DNA from: Drosophila pseudoobscura
Lineage: Eukaryota; Arthropoda; Insecta; Diptera; Drosophilidae
DNA length: 64,000 bases
Reading direction: 5' to 3'
NCBI RefSeq assembly: GCF_009870125.1
Contig: NC_046683.1
Coordinates: 1,426,001-1,490,000, forward strand
Part shown: positions 35,901-46,764 of the stretch, piece after piece
Layout of the letters: every line of letters begins with the position of its first letter
Position numbering within the stretch: position 1 is the first letter of the stretch
Translations under genes and position numbers: made by a program
The notes under the pieces: generated by a model
The model's input: the letters and a program-made list of their open reading frames with translations, nothing else
What the model was told of the DNA's origin: nothing
Databases searched by the model: none

Positions 35901-38900
35901 AGCGGCCCACCACTAAGCTGTACTCGGACAGGGCGAGGGGCATGCGCAGGGCATGGAGCAGGGCCCCCACCAGGTTCTTGTGGCTGTTGTCCAGCGAATC
36001 GTAGTAGAAAATCTTTCCCTCCGGCCGGGCGATGAACAGCAGGGACCAGTGTTCATGGTCCACATGGAAGGCCGCCGTCTGGCTGCACAGCGGCAGCAGG
36101 ATGAACTTCTTCTCGTGGAGGCCGCTCTCGCGCATCTGGCGCTTCAGGACACGCTGGTCCATCTGGCGAATGCTCTTCACCAGCGCCGGCTGCATGAAGT
36201 ACACGTCCGACTGCGCCTTGTAGCGTCTGCTCTGCAGGTAGGCAAAGTAGAAGGCGACGAGTCGCTCGTTCACACCGCCTCGCACGTTCTGCAGCAGCTT
36301 CACGTCCGTGTGCAGCAGCGAGATGTCCTGGAAGTGCAGCGACACCAAGCGGTCCTTCTCGCCCTTTCCCGGCCCGTCGCCGGACCCTCCTTCTGAACCT
36401 ACTTTCCGGAACCTGGCCTGCAGCGGCTGCTTCTGCTGCTGCTGCTGCTGCACCTTGATCCTGCTGGCCGAGATGGGCTTTCGTCCCAGAGTTGTGGGCT
36501 GTAGTTTCTGGACCGAAGATCCCGCCATCGGCTGCTTCTTGGCCGCTGATGGTTGCTTCGCAGTACGCATTCTGTTGCAATATAGTTATATAGATGAAGG
36601 TGTGGTTTCTGGTTTCTGTTTTCAGTTTTTCTGTGTACTGTTTTCGGTTTCGTCTACGAAACGATTTTGTCTGTTTGTCTGCTTGTGTGTGTGGCTCTTG
36701 AGTGTAAAATCAAAATACTGGGATTACATTTTCAAAAAGTCTTCAAAATTCTTGACAAAATTTTGTTTTCTTTACACCGAACTCTCCCATTGAGTTTCTT
36801 GTCAAATGAGTAAATATGGTCATATTTCTGGGGGTCTGAGAACTCTCTTATTTGCTGGAATTTGTCCTCATAGATGGCATCTACTAGGAACGATCTTATA
36901 TCTACGATATTATCGTATATGAAACCGATTTCCTTTGAATATGTAATTCATTTCAGGCCCCATATATGTCCCGTTTGTTGCCATTTTGAGGATAAATTTG
37001 TTCGATATTAAGATGCTCGTGGTACTCCTCGTCAATCCTTGAAAACTGCAATTAATTTCGAAGTACAAGAGTGCAAACAAAAGGTTTATTACGTGTAGAT
37101 CTACTTACCACATTCTAGACTCCCAGGACGCTGATCAATCCCTTTAAAAATACAACTAGTTGCAAGTTAAAAGAGACTCCTCTCTAGGACTCAATGGACC
37201 CTGCATTACTTTTCATTTCTTCTAAGACTCTAAGACTAAGGAGGACACTTTCCGGCTCGTAGTCTCCTTGAATTGCTCTTCAGTTCTTCTAGGAACAAAA
37301 AAATATAATTTTGGTTAAAATATATAGAATACATATGCATTTTCCTTACGTGTTTTGCAGGTCTCGATGTGGACTCGTATAATTGCATCAAAATTGACTA
37401 TTTCCCCAACGAGGGCTACCAGCCGGATCCGCATGACTCGACGCCAGCGATACCCTGTAAGTGGATGATATGTGGGGGACTTTTAATGTGTGGCTGCGAT
37501 TGCGACTGCGACTGCACTTCGTTACGGTTGGCAATCAACTGGCTGCAACTGGCTTAAAGGCTCGCCTCTCCTCTACTGTCCGCCTGGTCTCTGCATTTAT
37601 TGTACTGTGTACCTCCCCTGTCTAGGCCAAATTGGAATTGATTTATTGTTTGTGGCCAACGGACACAATCTTTCGATAGGGAGGGAGAGACAGTGCCTTT
37701 AGTTGGCTGAATTTTAATTAAAGACTTTTGGCCTCTGTTCTGCAGAAAGTTTTGTCCATATGATTTGTGGTGTCCTGTCCCCACAGACACAGAAGCAGAC
37801 ACATACACAGACAGGGACTGCCATAGATTGTATGGCCCGCAGGGTTCAAAGGGTGCTGCCTGCCACGAGCCTGACAATAGTTTGAACATTCTGAAATGTT
37901 CCATTTAATGCACGAACAGGAAAGAAAGAACATTTCAGCCCTGCCGCTGCATTCGCATTCGCATTCGCATTCACATTTGCTAAATAAACTTTTGAAATGT
38001 CAAATAAGGATATGCGCGTGTGCCTGTGCGTGTGTCCTTTGTGACAATTCCAAGAGAGAGAGCGATAGACCGAATGGAATTTCATTAATTTTCGCACAAT
38101 TGGCCAAGAGCCAATATACCAACCATAGATTTGAAATATTTTCATTAATTTCGCACCGAGGCCTGAACTGCCCTACTGCCTGCCTGCCTGCCAACAAAAC
38201 AGGGGCAATACCTCAAAACTAATTTCAAACTCGCCGCGGGTGACAATTTCGCAAAAAATAAAACTATTAGTCGGACAACAACCTCCAAGGGATGTGAAGG
38301 GTGCGGAGGTAGATGTGGCGCCTCGCCGGGTGTGATGATTTTCTGAAGCCTTGCGGCGGTATTCACACAATGGATGTATCCTCAGTCGTTCGACTTTCGC
38401 AAGACAGGGCACCACAACACCTGAAATGGTGGCCCCAAGCAGAACACTTTAGACGACAATTTCCTTTAGAGTCATGGGTGTAGATCAATCCTTACCGTTC
38501 CATTCTTTGGGTATTCCAGCATTCCTCGGCCAAGTCCTCATTCTTTGCTACCCGTTTTTCTCTTGCGAATGGGTTTCCATCTACAAATAGGTTTACAGAT
38601 CTATTAAATATCGGATAAAACCGTACGTACGAGTCGACTCACTTGGAATGTATATATGTCAGAGACTTTACGATACCCAGATGTTGCATCAGGAACGAAA
38701 CCAAAAAGTTGGTCTGTGGCGGGGTTTCTATGACGCCCCGTAGAAAGAGGATGCTCGCGCTGCCTACCTACTGGGGTTCGGCTGCTCAGCTCGTCTAGGT
38801 CCTATAAGATCGAGACTCGAGGCCCTTCTAGGTCGCAAGATTTCAAAAGCAACTACTTAGCTTGGGCTTGATTCAGCACATGGATGCTGATGGTCGTTGG

Positions 38901-41460
38901 GGCCGGAAAAGCTGCCTTTTGACGCGTACTTTAATACTCTAGTACTCTTACTCATTTACCTCTAAAAGCTAACTTAGGTTAAGTGGTTTTTGGTATAAGG
39001 AACAGTGGAAATCTAATGAGATCAATATCAATGTCTAGAGATATATAGTATATATGTGCCTACAATATATAGTACGAAAGAAGGGTCTATACTCTCTTGT
39101 TCCTTTACAGATACGGTGACCAAATCGTGCCCCATCTTCCTGGCCGCTGGCGTCTTTCTGGTCATCAGCTTCATTGTGTTCCTGATCCCGACATGCTCGC
39201 ACCAGAACAATCTCTTCTACTTCAGTGCCGGGATACTCTTCATTGTCAGCGGTACGATCGGAGGAGACCCCGACCGAGGCTCTCGAGGCCCATTCGTGGG
39301 CCCGCTCGTGATTTTCTGTGAATAACAGAGACAATTGTCCACTTGCAGGCCTGGTGATGCTCATCGGACTGATTGCGTATATATCCATACTGAAGGCGGA
39401 GATTGGCTCCAAGCTGCGGCCGCGCTCCACCCTCCAGCCAGCCCTCTTTAAGGTCACCTACGGCCAGAGCTTCTTCCTGTTTGTGTTTGGTTTCATCGTC
39501 ACAGAGTTCGTGGGAGTCCTCAACATCTTCTTGTTCATCAACCTGCAGGAGATCAGCTACTACGGTGTGGGTATTCTCTTGAAATTCATGTCATACCTTC
39601 AACGGTTTCGGTTTCCTGAGACTCTTCGTTTCGCCGTTCGTTGCAGCGCCTGCCCTGCTTCAGTGTGGCCAACATCCATGCCAAGATCAAGGAGGGCCAG
39701 CAGCATCCACTGAGTCACTCCTACAAGCGATACAAGCAGCCCGGAGCCCAGCAGCAGACAGGCAGTCAGGACACATTGAACCAAGGCCATCCTCCAGCCA
39801 TCCATCAGCAGCAGCATCAGCATCAGCAGCAGCAGCAGCCGCAGCAGTCGCATGAATCGCATCAGCCGCATGTGCAAAGAACCCTCAGGGGCACCACCAG
39901 TTCCAGGCAGCATCAGGTGCACGACGCAGGACGGACTCCCAGCCAGACACAGACCCTTCCAGGGGGCTATGCCTGCCGCAAGCATCCGAATGTCGCCTCC
40001 AATCTCTATCTGCACAACGATCTGGAGCGTCGGTGAGTAGAAAGAGTCATCTAGAAGTGTAAGTATGTATACGTCGTATCCTTGATCCCTCTGGCAGCTT
40101 TTATTTTGAGAAACCGGCGGTGTCGAAGTGCAATCTTCATTCGCGCAGCTTTGCCAAGTCCCTCAACGAGCTGTCCGGCCCGACACCAGTGCCGCTTACG
40201 CTGCCGGCTCCTGCCCTGTTCGCCGATCTGCCACAGGAGTTTCCGCTCACCCGCTCGGTGTCGACCACCACAGATATCTACAGCACACCGCCGACAGGTG
40301 CTGCTGCTCCAAGCACTGGCCAGCTGAAGCGGAAGCAGCACCGCAACATGGCTACCAACACGCACCACATCCAGCCGCAGTCGCAGCACCAGGAGGATCA
40401 GTCGCGTCTGTGCGGGCTCAAGCGCGGCCTCCGCAAGACCAAGGATGAGCTCTTCCAGGAGTTCTGCCGAAGGGCTGGGGTTTTGGGGCGGGCCAAACCG
40501 AAGAACATCTACTACATCAGTGGCGGCGAGGAGGAGGAACAGCAGCAGCAGCAGCATGAGCAGGAGATCGACCAGGATGCGGGTGTCCGGCAGGATGACG
40601 ACGATGCGGACGGAGATGATCACGGTTTCCGTCAGTTCCGCGGTGGCATGGAGGAGGACCAGCTCTACGTTATCGGAGGTGAGAAGTCGTCGAATTCATG
40701 AATATCCATTGGGTAATCCATCTTCTGAACAGATCACGCCCAGCTGGTGGGCCCCAGACGTGCCTCGATGTGCCCCCTGGACGCTCCTCTCGGCCATCCG
40801 CTGCGTAAGCTCAACTCCAATCTCTCGCTGCACAACGAGGCGGTCTGGCCCGGCGCCGCCTTCGCCTCGGGCCAGCTGAGACTGGCGCCTCCAGAGCAGG
40901 CCCAGAGTCGCACCCTGCCACGATGCTTCCTGCGACAGTCGGCGGCGGCCGGCAGCCAGGACAGCCTCGGCTCCCTGCAAAGCGGCATCAGTTTCAGTGC
41001 CAGTCAGCAGCGATTCAACCACCTGATGATGCAGCACCAACAGCAGTTGCAGCATCAGAACCGCTACCTCTCCACCTTGACGCTGCCCAGGCCAGCGGAG
41101 GAGCAGCAGCCGCAGCCGCAGCAGCAGTTGCCCCCCAAGACCCAAGTGGTCCAATGGCCAGCAGCCATTCCATCGTCGCCCTCCAACTACGGCCACGGGG
41201 GATACCAGCAGCATCCGCAGCCACTGTATCCCGCCACAAGTTCGAGTGCAAGTGCAAGTGCGGGTTCTGCCGCTGGGGCTCATCCACCGAAATTCCAGCG
41301 GGGCTATGCCTTCGACGATGCCCAAAGGCGGGCGAGCTTCGCCGTCAACGATGCCGCCTTCGATCTGGACGAGATCGAGCGAGAGCGGCGACGCTCCCAT
41401 GCGAGTCTCTTTGGCCAGAATCTCGATCCCTACGATCTGATCAACGGAACGGCAGTGTAG
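32961..41460 (+). CDS. stg1: stg1, stargazin-like calcium-channel gamma/TARP family protein
   Basis: Four-span claudin-fold protein of the stargazin/TARP group, known as auxiliary subunit of glutamate receptors or calcium channels. First exon from ATG 32961 to a donor at 33634|35: about 224 residues rich in Gln, His and Pro. Later exons: 35207-35423, 37361-37456, 39111-39251, 39349-39566, 39647-40032, 40098-40678 and 40733-41460, which together give 788 residues in consistent phase. Span 1 (LLYLSTISSISVAIV) precedes the extracellular loop with the claudin-type SLWILC motif and two NGT/NYNG glycosylation-type sites. Spans 2-4 lie in exons 3-5. About 500 residues of cytoplasmic tail, with His/Gln runs, end in LINGTAV-stop, a class I PDZ ligand like that of vertebrate stargazin. 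The exon 1 to exon 2 junction does not work in phase (see findings), so the N-terminus is provisional. Confidence 0.9.
33635..35206 (+). other. stg1: stg1 first intron
   Basis: 1.57 kb. Contains an ATT microsatellite near 34386 and CA-rich sequence. A small, unidentified exon may be hidden here, because the flanking exon phases do not match. Confidence 0.5.
35662..36570 (-). CDS. Ulp1-fold (SENP8/Den1-like) protein, catalytic Cys replaced by Ser
   Basis: Single-exon, 302-residue gene inside the stg1 intron between 35423 and 37361, on the opposite strand. Residues 1-75 are basic/polyQ. From about 77 the sequence follows the C48 (Ulp1) fold of the NEDD8 protease group: SLHFQDISLLHTDVKLL, then FILLPLC, the His motif HEHWSLLFI (His174), and the Asp motif FYYDSLDNSH (Asp191). 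Where the family has D-C-G-M/V-Y before the last helix, this protein reads QSGIHLMCMADHV, so Ser235 (codon TCC at 35868-35866) occupies the catalytic Cys place. His and Asp are kept. It is likely inactive as a cysteine protease, although a Cys at 241 lies close by. Drosophila has several X-linked or autosomal C48 paralogues of this type (CG1503 is a candidate from memory). Downstream of position 36570 nothing suggests further exons. Confidence 0.8.
   Translation of the reverse strand: MRTAKQPSAAKKQPMAGSSVQKLQPTTLGRKPISASRIKVQQQQQQKQPLQARFRKVGSEGGSGDGPGKGEKDRLVSLHFQDISLLHTDVKLLQNVRGGVNERLVAFYFAYLQSRRYKAQSDVYFMQPALVKSIRQMDQRVLKRQMRESGLHEKKFILLPLCSQTAAFHVDHEHWSLLFIARPEGKIFYYDSLDNSHKNLVGALLHALRMPLALSEYSLVVGRCLQQAHDEEHQSGIHLMCMADHVADYVLRCGYASSSLLIARDDVRGMRTVVLQLIQCLGGILPPSPLQSGRCRKMTSRS
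37457..39110 (+). other. stg1: stg1 intron, no gene seen
   Basis: 1.65 kb, non-coding. Contains (GCATTC)n at about 37948-37972. Confidence 0.6.
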
Positions 41461-41565
41461 ATGCCGAAGAATCCCTAAAGAGAGAGAGAGAGTTACCAGA
41501 GCTATCCCCCTATCCACCTATCAATCTGTCATTTATCTACCAAAAACTACGTAAAATATGAACTG

Positions 41566-41571
41566 AATAAA
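41566..41571 (+). other. stg1: stg1 poly(A) signal
   Basis: AATAAA 106 nt after the stg1 stop codon. Confidence 0.6.
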
Positions 41572-41607
41572 GTCCCCCTTCAAGACTTTGGCTTGGAGTT
41601 GATTGGC

Positions 41608-41613
41608 GCATTT
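41608..41613 (-). other. Poly(A) signal of the OFD1-like gene
   Basis: AATAAA on the minus strand 71 nt past the stop at 41684. The two convergent signals are only about 40 bp apart. Confidence 0.55.
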
Positions 41614-41683
41614 ATTAGGATCTACCTTAGGGCTTCTTCGGTTACAGATTGCCTCTCTCGATGGAGCTGTTCGCATAGTCTAC

Positions 41684-44600
41684 TCATAGGTTCAGGCGCT
41701 TCCAGAAGTTGCGGCTGTGGATAATCTCCGGACTGACGGGATGATTCGCATGAGTCGTATCGTCTAGCGTCACTCCCTCGTAGATATCTGTAGTTCGGTA
41801 ATGACTATGGCTGCTGGCGGCGGAGCTGCTGCAGTTGGAGGAGCTCAAGAAGACAACGTCTTCGGATGAATGGAAGTACTGGTGCTGCTCTTGGCGTGGC
41901 TGTTGCTGTTGTGGTGTGGGTGCCGTGTGGGCGCGAATTATGCCTCCATCTGCTGCTCTTACTCCTCCCGCAGTCCCTCTACAAGTGGGTGCACTGACGG
42001 GCCGAATTGTGGATCTGGGCGGCGGCTGTGGTTGTGGTTGTGGTTGTGGCAATCTCTGATCTGGTGGTTTCCTGGCTCCGCCTCCAAATAGCTGATGCAT
42101 CTTGGCCATGGATTGCTGAAGCCGCGTGCTCGGTGGAGCTGCTCTGTCCATCTCCATGCCTGGAATGTTATTATATGGCTGGAATATATCGCTGGCGCTG
42201 CTTCTGCTGCTGCTGGTGAGGGTGCTACTGATGCTGCAGTCCAGGAGACTCGGACGTCGTGCAGGCGGCCGCTCATTCAATCGCATCGCCTGCTTAGCCC
42301 GACGCATGAGGACATCCAGATCCTCTTGGCTGCTGCTGTTTGTGGCAGATGTGATCTCCGGCAGTAGGTGGTTGGTGCGCGTGAACTCCGACCTCACACG
42401 GCAGAGTATCTGCTGTGTCTCCTCCTCCACCTGCGCCACCTTCCCACTGACGCTCGCGGGGCTCGTCGTCGTCCTTGGCTCAAAGTCACTTCCCAGCAGC
42501 TTTCTCCTGGCCACAGATAACGTATTGGTGAAGTGATAGCTGTCTGGCTCCGGCGTCAGCGTCCTCTGCTCTATGAGCTCCTCCATTTTGGCCACAGCTG
42601 CCGCATCCTCGAACCTCCTTCTTGGGCTCGTCGTCTGCTTCTTAGATACACTGGGCTCCGGCGGTCTCTGACGTGCCCGCTCCAGATAGTCGAGGAAGTT
42701 CTGCTCCAGCAGATCGCTCTCCTGCTCCAGCTGCTGCATGCGGTTCTTGACACTGACCAGGTCGTCCTCGAAGCTCGAGGCTTTTGTAGGTGCTGCTGGT
42801 TTTGGTGCTGGTGCTGGTGCTTGATAAAAGAAAGACATTGGTTGAGGCGGTAAAAAGGGCATCGCTAGAGGCACAGATGACGTGAGTTTAGATGGAAAAG
42901 CCGCGACTTGAGGCAGAGAAGCCGTTGTTTGAGGCAGAGAGGATGAATTCGTATTTGGGGTCAAAGTATGTCTGCTGGGCTTCTGAGAAGGTGGCACCAC
43001 AACAATTGCCGGCGGAGGTGGAATCATCTGCTGACAGGAATAGGGCGCCGAACCTTCCGTTGGTATGTCTTCCATGGGAGCTGCAGGAGGCACCGCTGTT
43101 GGGGAGGAATTACTCGTACCCGTTGTCACGGAGTGGGATGCGGCCGAGGTCCAGTTGGGAACCTCTGGTTCCTGGCCAGAACTCAAATCTGGGGGCATAA
43201 AGCGAACCGGCTTCTCGACGGCCAGCTCTGTTTCACGGATCTTGGCGGCGAGGAACTTCTGATTTTCCTCGTAGTGTTCCAGCAGGTTGAAGATCTTCTG
43301 CACCAGTTCCCGTGCCTCGACCGAGCAATGAGAGTCCCTTTGCACGCGGCGGCAGAGTGCCTGTTTTGGGGGGGGAGGGAGTTCCAGGCGGATTAGTGGA
43401 AGATCAAAGGAGAAGGAGGCCGCTTACTCACCCGCCAGGAGCTGTGTCGGTGGTTGAGATGCAACAGCTCGTACTGGTGACGATATCTCACTTGGTAGAT
43501 ATCTTCCAGTAGCTTCTTCTGCAGCTCGTAGGCCTTTTTCAGCGACAGCTCCACGCGCTCTAGGAAGATCTTACCACTGGCACTGTGCAGCATCTCATGT
43601 ATCCACATTTCGTACGTCTTTGTGGCTGGAGTCACCTTCGTTTGGGTGCCCTTTGCCACTTGGTCCTTGGCGAGAGGCTTCTCCTTCACCGTCTGGGATC
43701 CCACAGCCACTGTGGCCAGACGCTTCTGGATCTGGATCGTTTGGCATGCCACTGAGACGTGGTCGGCAGTTTCCCTCTGCATCATCGTTTGGCATGCCAC
43801 AGCAGCCACCTGGGTCAGAGGTTCGTTCTGGTTCATCATTGTTTGGCATGCAACGTCCCTCTGCAGCTGGACGTTCTCCTTCTTGGTTTGAGTGGATGCA
43901 TGTTGGCTATGGATTGGTTCCGCCTGGACACCCACATCCCGGGATGTACTGGGATGGGGATGCTTGGCTTCCTGGACGCCTATGTAGTGGCCATGCGCGA
44001 ATCCCTCGTGGTAGCCGGCCCTGAAGCCGCTGTGCCTGCCCACCGCATACTCCTGCTCCATGGATATGTGGACCACGTTGATCAGCAGACTGACATTCAG
44101 GCACAGCTCCGCCACGGACATTTCTATCTGCTCGAAGGTCTGGACAATTGTAGTCGGATGTGCATGCTTCGCCCTGCGCACCAGTCCCACCAGACTCTGG
44201 CGGATAATGGCCATGTAGGCTACTTGCTCCGGGAAGAGTCGTGGCACATCCGGCATTTTCACCTGCATCACCGGCAGCTTGATCACCCCCACTCCCGTGT
44301 CGACCAACGAGTCGTCCTGCTCTTGGGCTGTCGGCAGCTCAGGCTCTGGTATCGGTACGGCTGTCTCTTCCGGTGCCAGCACCTTTCCGGCCTTGCGCAG
44401 GCGCTCTCGCTCCTTCAGCTCGACCTGGAGCATGGCCTCGAGAACCGGCTGGGTGATGATCTCTACGGGAGGGCCACAAGACGCCGAGAGCGTGCTCATT
44501 TGCTGAATCAGATCGCTCAGTCGCCGCTCTATTGAGTGAATCGTTTGGCAGAGGCGTGGGCCCACGAAGACCTTTCGGGAAGCGTCGTACTCTATCACGG

Positions 44601-45647
44601 GTACAGTTTGTATGTTCTTCTCCGTCTGCCTTGGCATCTCCTCCGTTGGAGGTAAATTCCCCCCCATCAGGACACGAAGCAAGGCTCCTAGCAGGCTCTG
44701 ACCCTCGCTGGGCGATTGAGACGGCTCCTGGTAGTAGCTGCGCTGCACCGCTGCCCTGAACGTGTCCCGTCCACCAAGTAGAACGCTGAGAACGTCCCTC
44801 ACGTCGTCCTGGCTGAAGCGGAACTCGATGTGGGGTGTCGCTGGTGTGCGACTCCGGTGCGGAATCTCGCTGCAGAACATAGTGAGGGTCAACGGATAGT
44901 TCTCCGCGTGCAAGAACTCCGCCACCAGGCTGTGCAGGGCCACGGCCAGCGGGCAGAGCAGAGGGGAATTCGTCCCCTGTTGGGACGCCTTCAGGAGTTG
45001 ACCTGGAGAATGGGGTTGAGAATTAGACGGTGGGATCATCCTTCAGTTGTCCGGCACTTACCCAGCGTTGTGCTGTTGATGCTGCGGTTTAAGGGCATCG
45101 TTTGTTCCTGCTGATGCTCCTCAGTCCTTCTTGGCTCGTCCTCCTCGAAGATCGTACGATCATCCAACAACAGCTCCTCGCTCCACAGCTGATCTCTCTC
45201 TGTTTCCGGCTCTCTCTCTTTCACTGCCGCAGCCGTCGCTGCTGCCGCCGCCGCTAAAGGCTTTCTTTTAATGTCTGGTTTTCCCTTAGCTTTAAGCTTT
45301 CCTTTGTTTGCCAGACTCCCTGGGGCCACTGGTTTTTTCTTGATCGTAGGATTCTCCGGCAGCGCCGCTGGTCCACTCTCTATCCTTCTGGGGCTGTCCT
45401 CCGGCCAGCGTTGGCTGCTACGCGACGACTGCTGCTGCTGCTGGCGCGACCTCAATGCCGCCGACGATGCTGCTCTATTGCGCTTCAACTGCTCCTGCCG
45501 CTCGCGGATGTGGGCCTCGTGCTTCTTTTCGCGCTCGCAGGGTGCCCGGCAGTCGTCTTCGCTGCGGCTGCGCCGCTTGGCCCGATAGGAGGCCGTTGTG
45601 GATTGCATGGAGGACGCTGTGCTGTGTGAAACATAGCGGGTCTTCAT
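41684..45647 (-). CDS. LisH-motif coiled-coil protein, OFD1-like (centriole/cilium candidate)
   Basis: Minus strand, exons 45647-45062, 45002-43432 and 43360-41684. Splices are canonical (G|GTAAGT; CGG|GTGAGT) and phases fit, giving 1277 residues. Residues 1-195 are basic and low complexity, with an Arg/Glu-rich helix. A LisH motif covers about 218-243 (LHSLVAEFLHAENYPLTLTM then FCSEIP). Residues 551-651 carry seven evenly spaced (S/T/C/V)Q(T/A) motifs resembling dynein light chain LC8 ligands. A coiled coil near 916-945 (VKNRMQQLEQESDLLEQNFL) resembles the C-terminal conserved helix of OFD1. LisH near the N-terminus plus this helix makes an OFD1-type centriolar satellite/basal-body role the best guess; it is an inference. 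The C-terminal third is Ser/Pro/Gln-rich. The start ATG overlaps the stop of an upstream ORF as ATGA. Confidence 0.85.
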
Positions 45648-45985
45648 TCTTCCCCCCTCGCAATCCTCCTACAGGATCCGCTTGGATTATTGGTTAGATA
45701 TTTTCTGGTCCCTGACTCTAATGTGTGCCTGTGGTGCTTGCCTGTTAGCAAATGAATTTTCGGAATGAGTTTCCCCTTTGACACAACGAATATATAGAAA
45801 CGTACATACAATTTCGGTTATTTGTGAAAATTGTGACAGAACTCACCCTCGTTGCTAGTTGAGAATGTGGCGGCAGGTGGCAGGTGGTGGCAGGATCGCC
45901 GTGTGCAGTCATCCGGCAAATGCCACAGTCCTGAAGCACACGAGGTCACGAGAAACAGCCCAATCGACAACGTAAATAAAACCAT
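45644..45985 (-). CDS. Spliced upstream ORF with signal peptide, ATGA-overlapping the main start
   Basis: Minus strand, exons 45985-45847 and 45741-45644, joined at G|GTGAGT and CTAACAG over a 104-nt intron. They encode 78 residues. The start is MVLFTLSIGLFLVTSCASGL, a good signal peptide, followed by a Cys/His/Arg-rich small domain (HLPDDCTRRSCHHLPP) and a basic tail ending RGEE-stop. The stop TGA (45646-45644) overlaps the ATG (45647-45645) of the LisH gene. The second exon is contiguous with the LisH gene's first coding exon, so both ORFs would lie on one mRNA. Either it is a regulatory uORF or a true dicistronic message. Conservation is unknown. Confidence 0.45.
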
Positions 45986-46232
45986 ATCCCTGCTGTACGA
46001 AATAAGCTGTATGTCCGTATTAAATGTATGGCTGAACAATTGCTTTAAAACAAGCACAAAAAGCTAAAGAAAGCCAAAGCATAACATTACACGGCACTAA
46101 AAAGGCAAAAAACCACATTAGTTCACCCGGAATTCCGCCCAAAAAAGTCACTTATGCACATATTAAAAAAAAAAAACAACTCAAAATCGGGAAAGCAGTT
46201 GAAATTCAAATAATTTCCGGCATCTGGGAATG

Positions 46233-46240
46233 TATCGATA
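46233..46240. promoter_or_regulatory. DRE palindrome TATCGATA
   Basis: An exact DREF site between the divergent LisH gene and NUB1 gene. It is about 250 bp upstream of the upstream-ORF start, so most likely part of the LisH gene promoter. Confidence 0.45.
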
Positions 46241-46312
46241 TTTCAACAGTATCCGATAATACCAGCAACATTGCGACTGTATTTTTTGTTGAACTATTTT
46301 GTTTAAGCCTTG

Positions 46313-46470
46313 TTTTAGCCAAAATACAATAAAAGCAAGGACCAAAAACTAGCCGATCTTAAAGAAAATGTATTCATTAATGGCCTAAAATTATGTGGGC
46401 AGAGCTAATGGTTTTAGTTAGGCTGCATTATTCAACGGAATAAAGAAATTGAACAATTGGAACGATATTT
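46313..46470 (+). repeat. Dispersed repeat, tandem pair member 1
   Basis: About 150 bp related to 46512-46660. It begins TTTTAGCCAAAATACAATAA and carries GTGGGCAGAGCTAATG...ATTCAACGGAATA. Confidence 0.5.
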
Positions 46471-46511
46471 CCCTTACGTTTCATTTGTTTGACCTTTTTC
46501 GCTAAAACTTT

Positions 46512-46660
46512 TTTTTAAGCAAAATCCAATAGAAGCAAGTATTCAAAATAAGCCAGTTAAGTAGAAAATTGATTTATTAATCGGATAAAAATTTGTGGGC
46601 ATGACTTAATGTTCTGTATAGCTAGTAATATTCGACGGAATATCAAAAAAGAGGAATATG
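46512..46660 (+). repeat. Dispersed repeat, tandem pair member 2
   Basis: Second copy, offset about 200 bp. It begins TTTTAAGCAAAATCCAATAG. Its 3' half (46598-46660) is closest to the copy at 165-231 at the left edge of the window. Confidence 0.55.
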
Positions 46661-46753
46661 TAAAATATAGCTTGAATTCGTCAGTATATTTACGGTATAT
46701 TTTTTTAGTGAGCCGGTATATTTTGGTATACATTTTTGAGAGTGGGACGGTAT

Positions 46754-46764
46754 CGGTCACACTG
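46754..46764 (+). promoter_or_regulatory. Motif 1 core promoter of the NUB1 gene
   Basis: CGGTCACACTG, an exact YGGTCACACTR, 450 bp upstream of the NUB1 start and in the same direction. The ATG lies 8 nt after a good 3' splice site (CCATTGCAG, ending 47205), so a 5'UTR intron is expected between this promoter and 47206. Confidence 0.65.

Noticed and set aside
36053..36580. 175-codon minus-strand frame
   Set aside because: Out-of-frame shadow of the Ulp1-fold gene.
43759..44535. 258-codon plus-strand frame
   Set aside because: Antisense of exon 2 of the LisH gene; His/Leu/Gln-rich mirror of the real codons.
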